From: JBPCMN01 sp013695115
Lineage (GTDB): Bacteria; Actinomycetota; Acidimicrobiia; IMCC26256; JACDBD01
Assembly: GCA_051002235.1 (NCBI GenBank)
Contig: JBPCMN010000038.1
Span: forward strand, 62,001-126,000
Direction of reading: 5' to 3'
Length of the DNA stretch: 64,000 bases
Of the stretch, positions 60,236 to 64,000 are shown piece by piece; the first letter of the stretch is position 1, and each line of letters starts with the position of its first letter. Position numbers and translations under genes: made by a program. The notes under the pieces are model-generated. The model was not told the origin of the DNA, did no database searches, and worked only from the letters and a program-made list of their open reading frames with translations.

Positions 60236-60970
60236 GTGGGATCGGAAGTCGGCAGCGAGGTGACGCTCGACACGCTGCTCGACCTCCAGGAGCACGACAC
60301 CACCATCGACCGGCTCCGCCACCGCCGCGAGACGCTGGAGGAGCGCGCCGCACTCGAGGCCGCCCAGGGTCGCCTTGGCGACGTGCAGGTCAGGCTGGCC
60401 GAGATGCGCGCCCGGCGCGACGAGGCGGCCCAGGAGGAACAGCGCTTCGACGACGAGGCGCAGTCGCTCGAGGCCAAGGCGGCCGAGGTCGAGCGCAAGA
60501 TGTACTCGGGCGAGGTCGCGTCACCCCGCGAGCTCCAGGCGATGCAGGCCGACGTCGAGCAACTGCGCCGCCACCGCCGCGGCCTCGAAGAACGCGAGCT
60601 CGCGGTCATGGAGCGGCGCGACGCGCTCAACGCCGAGGTCGCCAAGCTCGACGGGGAGGCGGCGACGCTGGAGGCCGAGGCGCAGCAGCTGCGTGACGCC
60701 CTCGCCCGCGAGGAGTCGAGCATCGACGCCGAGCTCGGCAGCGAGACCGCGGCCCGCGACGAGCTCGCGGCCAAGATCAGCTCCGAGCTGCTCGAGGAGT
60801 ACGAGCGCTGTCGCAGCCGCGCCCGCGGGGTGGGGGTGGCCCGGCTCGTGGGTGGCATGTGCCAGGGCTGCCACCTCTCGATCCCCGCCACCGAGGCGGA
60901 GCGGATCCGCAAGGGCCCCCCGGGCACGGTCGCCCACTGCGACAACTGCGGCTGCATCCTGGTCCCGTGA
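60236..60970 (+). CDS. Coiled-coil zinc-ribbon protein (CT398/Rv2229c-like)
   Basis: 244 residues: a long coiled-coil hairpin (about residues 15-190) and a C-terminal C4 zinc ribbon with CQGCHLSIP and CDNCGCILVP. This is the CT398-like family, represented by Rv2229c, which lies next to an RNase H gene in mycobacteria as it does here. TAGGCT ends 7 nt before the GTG. The stop overlaps the rnhA start (GTGA). Function unknown; nucleic-acid or ribosome-linked roles have been suggested. Confidence 0.87.
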   Translation: MGSEVGSEVTLDTLLDLQEHDTTIDRLRHRRETLEERAALEAAQGRLGDVQVRLAEMRARRDEAAQEEQRFDDEAQSLEAKAAEVERKMYSGEVASPRELQAMQADVEQLRRHRRGLEERELAVMERRDALNAEVAKLDGEAATLEAEAQQLRDALAREESSIDAELGSETAARDELAAKISSELLEEYERCRSRARGVGVARLVGGMCQGCHLSIPATEAERIRKGPPGTVAHCDNCGCILVP

Positions 60971-61386
60971 GCACGCGCGACCGCGTGGTTGTGTACTGCG
61001 ACGGTGGCGCGCGGGGGAACCCGGGGCCGGCGGCGATCGGTGCCGTCGTCCTCGACCCCACCACTGATCCGCCGACCGAGCTAGCCACCGTGAGCGAGCG
61101 CATCGGCACCGCGACCAACAACGTCGCCGAGTACCAGGCGGTGATTGCGGGGCTCGAGGCCGCCCGCGAGCTCGGGGCCCGCCGGGTCTTGCTGCGGGCC
61201 GACTCCCAGCTCGTCGTGCGCCAGCTCGAGGGCAAGTACCGGGTCAAGCAGGCGCACCTGCGGCCGCTGTACGAGGAGGCTCGGGCGTTGCTCGGCGACT
61301 TCGACGAGGTCGATCTCGCGCACGTACGCCGCGACGACAACGTCGTGGCCGACGCGCTCGTCAACGCCGCGCTCGACGGTGTCTGA
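60967..61386 (+). CDS. rnhA: Ribonuclease HI-like protein
   Basis: 139-residue RNase H fold. The four catalytic acids are visible: Asp in YCDGGARGNPGP, Glu in NVAEYQAVI, Asp in LRADSQLVV and Asp in VVADALVN. It is the bacterial/archaeal type seen fused to a phosphatase in mycobacterial Rv2228c; here the phosphatase is a separate gene two positions downstream. It overlaps the upstream gene by 4 nt. Confidence 0.92.
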   Translation: MSTRDRVVVYCDGGARGNPGPAAIGAVVLDPTTDPPTELATVSERIGTATNNVAEYQAVIAGLEAARELGARRVLLRADSQLVVRQLEGKYRVKQAHLRPLYEEARALLGDFDEVDLAHVRRDDNVVADALVNAALDGV

Positions 61387-61389
61387 GCC

Positions 61390-61860
61390 GTGCTGCTCTG
61401 GTACGCCGGGCTCTCCGTCCTCCTCGTCCACTATGTCTTCCGCAGCGGCGGTGTCGACTATCGGCTCATCGCGCTCGGGTCACTCCTTCCGCTCGCCCTC
61501 GACCTGCCGCTGCGGCGTTTGGCCTACGGACACACGCTCGCGGCCGGCGTGGCACTCATGTTCGTGGTGATGGTCGGGACCATCGGCCGGCCGCGCCTCC
61601 TGCGCCGTCGGCTCATCTGCATCCCGATCGGGTTTCTCTGCGGGCTCGTGCTGTCGGGCGCCTGGACCGACGCCGGTGTGTTCTGGTGGCCCTTCAACGG
61701 CGCCCTCCCGCACGAGCCGTTGCTGCCGCCGGCCCCGATCGTGGCGCTGGAAGAGCTGGTCGGACTGGGCGCGTGCGCGTGGATCGTCGCGGAATTCGGG
61801 CTCACGGACCCGGTACCGCGTCTCGCGTTCCTGCGCAGCGGTCGGCTGCGGGTGAAGTGA
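61390..61860 (+). CDS. Membrane protein, possibly YdjM-like
   Basis: 156 residues with four or five membrane helices; LPLALDLPLRRLAYGHTLAAG places charged and histidine residues as in YdjM/DUF457-type membrane hydrolases, but the match is weak. It lies 3 nt after rnhA and 3 nt before the phosphatase gene, so it is part of that operon. Function unknown. Confidence 0.72.
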   Translation: MLLWYAGLSVLLVHYVFRSGGVDYRLIALGSLLPLALDLPLRRLAYGHTLAAGVALMFVVMVGTIGRPRLLRRRLICIPIGFLCGLVLSGAWTDAGVFWWPFNGALPHEPLLPPAPIVALEELVGLGACAWIVAEFGLTDPVPRLAFLRSGRLRVK

Positions 61861-61863
61861 GCG

Positions 61864-62439
61864 GTGATCGTCTTCGTGCGCCACGGCGAGACGACCCCGA
61901 ACCGTCAGGGCCTGCTACTCGGGCGGGCCGACCCCGCGCTGACCGACCGCGGCCGGCGCCAGGCCGACGAGCTGGCCGAGTGGATCGGCGCGTGGGAGCC
62001 GGTCGCCGTGCTCGCCAGTCCGCTGGCGCGGGCGCGCGAAACCGCCGCGCCGATCGCCGCCGCCGTCGGCTGCGACGTGGAGATCGACGACCGGCTGATC
62101 GAGATCGACTACGGGGAATGGGAAGCGCGGCCGTTCGCCGAGCTGCCGCCGGACGTGGTGGCGCGCTGGCGTGACGACGCCGACTTCGCCCCGCCCGGCG
62201 GCGAGAGCTTGCGGGTGGTGGGCAAGCGCGTCGCTGCCTTCTGCGAGGAACGGCTGGACCAGCGGGTCACGGTGGCGGTGAGCCACGTGTCACCGATCAA
62301 GGCGGCGGTGACGTGGGGGCTGGGAGTGGGCGACGAGCTCGCATGGCGCATGCGTCTCGACGTCGCCTCGGTGACGAGGATCGGGCCCGGCCCCGCCCTC
62401 CTCTCCTTCAACGAGTCCCGGGGCTCACTCCACCCGTAG
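61864..62439 (+). CDS. Histidine phosphatase family protein
   Basis: 191-residue phosphoglycerate-mutase-like phosphatase. The catalytic RHGET motif is at the start (VIVFVRHGETTPNRQG) and the second histidine is in VAVSHVSPIKAAV. In M. tuberculosis the homologous domain is fused to RNase H in Rv2228c and acts as an alpha-ribazole phosphatase-like enzyme. Here it is a separate gene in the same operon. The 3' end overlaps bioB by 15 nt on the opposite strand. Confidence 0.9.
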   Translation: MIVFVRHGETTPNRQGLLLGRADPALTDRGRRQADELAEWIGAWEPVAVLASPLARARETAAPIAAAVGCDVEIDDRLIEIDYGEWEARPFAELPPDVVARWRDDADFAPPGGESLRVVGKRVAAFCEERLDQRVTVAVSHVSPIKAAVTWGLGVGDELAWRMRLDVASVTRIGPGPALLSFNESRGSLHP

Positions 62440-63486
62440 CGGGATCGTCTGAGGGCGCGCCGGGCGCGCGTGGGCGCCGGCGCCGTCGACGACGAAGCGG
62501 CCCTCGCCGGGCCCGGTGGCCACCGGCATGCCCAGGGCGTCAAGCAGGGCGTGGTCGTCTTCGGGCGACCGCCCGATCGTCGTCAGGTAGTTGCCGACGA
62601 TCAACGCGTTGGCGCCCGCCAGCAGCCCCATGGCCTGGAGCTCACCCAGCACGCGCTCGCGACCACCGGCGAGACGGATCCACGTCTTCGGCAATACCAG
62701 CCGGAACAGCGCGATCGCCTGGAGCGCCTCCCTTGGCGAGAGCAGCTCCCGGTCATCGAGCGGGGTGCCGGGGCGCGGGTCGAGCAGGTTGATCGGCACC
62801 TCGCACGGCTCGAGCGCGGCGAGCTCGAAAGCGAAGTCGATGCGCTGCTCGAGCGACTCGCCCATGCCCAGGATCCCGCCGCAGCAGAGCTCCATGCCTG
62901 CGTCGACCGCCCGCCGCGCCGTCTCGACCCGGTCGTCCCACGTGTGCGTCGTGCAGATCGACGGGAACACCTCTCGACACGTCTCCAGGTTGTGGTTGTA
63001 GCGGCGGACGCCGGCAGCCGCGAGCCGGGCCGCCTGCTCGTCGGTCAGTAGGCCGAGCGAACACGCCACCTCGAGCCCGGTCTCCTCGTGGACGGCATCG
63101 ACCGCATCGAGCACCTTCGCCAGCAGGCGCTCCTCGGGGCCGCGCACCGCGACGACGATGCAGAACTGCGTGGCACCGGCGGCGCGCGTCGCCCGGGCGG
63201 CTTCGACGACCTCGTCGAGGTCGAGGAAGGCGTAGACGTCGACCCCGGTCTCGAACCGGGCCGACTGGGAGCAGAAGGCGCAGTCCTCGGGGCATGCGCC
63301 CGACTTGGCGTTGATCAGGCTCTCGAGCTCGACCTCGGGGCCGCAATAGGCGAGCCGGACCCGGTGCGCCAGCGCGACCAGGTCGGGCAGCTCGTCGAGG
63401 GGGAGCGCGGCCACCGCCGTCACTTCGTCGCGCGTCAGCGGGCGGCGCTCCTCGAGCAGCGCCCGCTCGGCGGTAGCCAGCGGCAT
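62425..63486 (-). CDS. bioB: Biotin synthase
   Basis: 353-residue radical SAM enzyme that inserts sulfur into dethiobiotin. The 4Fe-4S motif is CPEDCAFCSQSARF; further family signatures are YNHNLETCREVFP, CCGGILGMGES and INLLDPRPGTPL. The ATG at 63486 overlaps the stop of the upstream cyclase-like gene (TGATG). The last 20 residues are Pro/Arg-rich. No other biotin genes are in the window. Confidence 0.94.
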   Translation of the reverse strand: MPLATAERALLEERRPLTRDEVTAVAALPLDELPDLVALAHRVRLAYCGPEVELESLINAKSGACPEDCAFCSQSARFETGVDVYAFLDLDEVVEAARATRAAGATQFCIVVAVRGPEERLLAKVLDAVDAVHEETGLEVACSLGLLTDEQAARLAAAGVRRYNHNLETCREVFPSICTTHTWDDRVETARRAVDAGMELCCGGILGMGESLEQRIDFAFELAALEPCEVPINLLDPRPGTPLDDRELLSPREALQAIALFRLVLPKTWIRLAGGRERVLGELQAMGLLAGANALIVGNYLTTIGRSPEDDHALLDALGMPVATGPGEGRFVVDGAGAHARPARPQTIPLRVE

Positions 63487-64000
63487 CAGTTCGTCCCCTT
63501 CGCGTCGTCGGCATCCCAGCGCACAGAAAGAAGGTGGCGAGGCTGGGGCACGCCCTTGAGCTCGCGCAGGCCCTTGTCCTCGAGCCGGAGCTTGCCGCCG
63601 AGATAGTCGGCCACCGGCTCGGTGACCAGCACTTCGCCCGGCTCGGCTTCGCCGGTCACCCGGGCGGCGAGGTTGACGACCCGACCGATCAGGTCGCCGT
63701 CGTCCTCCACCGCTTCGCCGGCGTGGATGCCGATGCGCACCTGGAGGTCGAGGTCGGACTGCTCCTGCACGCCGTCCAACTCCCGTTGGATGTCGACGCC
63801 GCACAGCACCGCTTCGGCGGGGCTCGGGAACTTGCCGAGGAAGCCGTCGCCCTGGGTGCCGACCTCCTCGCCGCCCCGCGCCGCGAACGCCGCCCGTACC
63901 AGGGTGCGGTAGCGGGAGATCACCTTGGTCCACTCGTCGTCGCCGATCTGCTCGGCGTGGGTCACGGAGTCGGCGATGTCGGTGAACATCACCGACACCC
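63486..64000 (-). CDS. Adenylate/guanylate cyclase domain protein (5' end outside window)
   Basis: The visible 171 codons form one class III cyclase domain: metal aspartate in SVMFTDIADS, second aspartate in GTQGDGFLGKF and the N/R pair in GRVVNLAARV. The frame is still open at the window edge, so the N-terminus is missing. It is the second cyclase-domain protein in the window. It overlaps bioB, suggesting co-transcription. Confidence 0.87.
   Translation of the reverse strand, partial: VSVMFTDIADSVTHAEQIGDDEWTKVISRYRTLVRAAFAARGGEEVGTQGDGFLGKFPSPAEAVLCGVDIQRELDGVQEQSDLDLQVRIGIHAGEAVEDDGDLIGRVVNLAARVTGEAEPGEVLVTEPVADYLGGKLRLEDKGLRELKGVPQPRHLLSVRWDADDAKGTN

Overview
The window is 64 kb of very GC-rich chromosomal DNA (by eye about 70% GC) with densely packed genes, frequent 4-nt ATGA/GTGA overlaps, many GTG starts and three tRNA genes. 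The gene content points to an actinobacterium: WhiB7, an RskA/ECF pair, an Rv2578c-family radical SAM protein, a PPOX enzyme of the F420-linked Rv0121 type, a DUF222/HNH (13E12-like) protein and an RpoD with an actinobacterial N-terminus. An AddAB-type nuclease instead of the mycobacterial AdnAB, a caa3 oxidase with fused cytochrome c and GH4 debris fit a deep-branching class such as Acidimicrobiia better than Mycobacteriales. That placement is an inference; there is no rRNA in the window.

Layout. 0-3.7 kb: phoH-ybeY-corC-era. 3.8-9.6 kb: a caa3 cytochrome c oxidase operon (ctaC-D-E-F-G plus a membrane cupredoxin). 9.6-22.3 kb: a lipid kinase and the housekeeping genes uppS, recO, glyS, ppdK, dgt, dnaG and rpoD, with a J-like/RDD protein and a frameshifted small membrane gene between them. 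22.3-23.7 kb: a CAU tRNA and small membrane proteins. 23.7-28.5 kb: a decayed zone with a broken lipoprotein gene, a GH4 remnant and a broken Gfo/Idh/MocA gene, surrounding an SOS-type promoter that drives an HTH-LAGLIDADG-like gene whose frame runs through tRNA-Asn. 28.5-34.4 kb: a giant cyclase-ATPase-TPR regulator, DUF971, and a radical SAM gene split by a LAGLIDADG intein under a second SOS-type promoter. 34.4-39.3 kb: small metabolic enzymes (PCD, VOC, PPOX, MobA, two IMPases, a serine hydrolase). 39.3-40.1 kb: whiB7 behind a small upstream ORF and a terminator/antiterminator. 40.3-45.8 kb: tRNA-Val, an ECF sigma/anti-sigma operon with a cupredoxin, and a divergent tatABC operon with two exported ferritin-like proteins. 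45.8-64 kb: typA, GNAT, HNH, SGNH lipase, menC-addA-addB, a class A PBP, a zinc-ribbon coiled-coil protein, rnhA, a phosphatase, bioB and a truncated cyclase.

How the genes work together. The oxidase operon encodes a complete terminal oxidase with its copper assembly factor. The Tat cluster pairs a translocase with its likely cargo next to a copper/ECF envelope-stress operon. Two promoters share an identical geometry in which a LexA box TCGAAC-N4-GTTCG(A) abuts the -10 element, so this locus has a DNA-damage theme: a radical SAM gene with an intein, an HTH-LAGLIDADG gene and the nearby AddAB repair nuclease. Many genes carry a TAnnnT hexamer 6-8 nt before the start codon, which implies widespread leaderless transcription. 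Two families of hairpin-rich intergenic repeats lie around dagK, recO and the broken Gfo/Idh gene.
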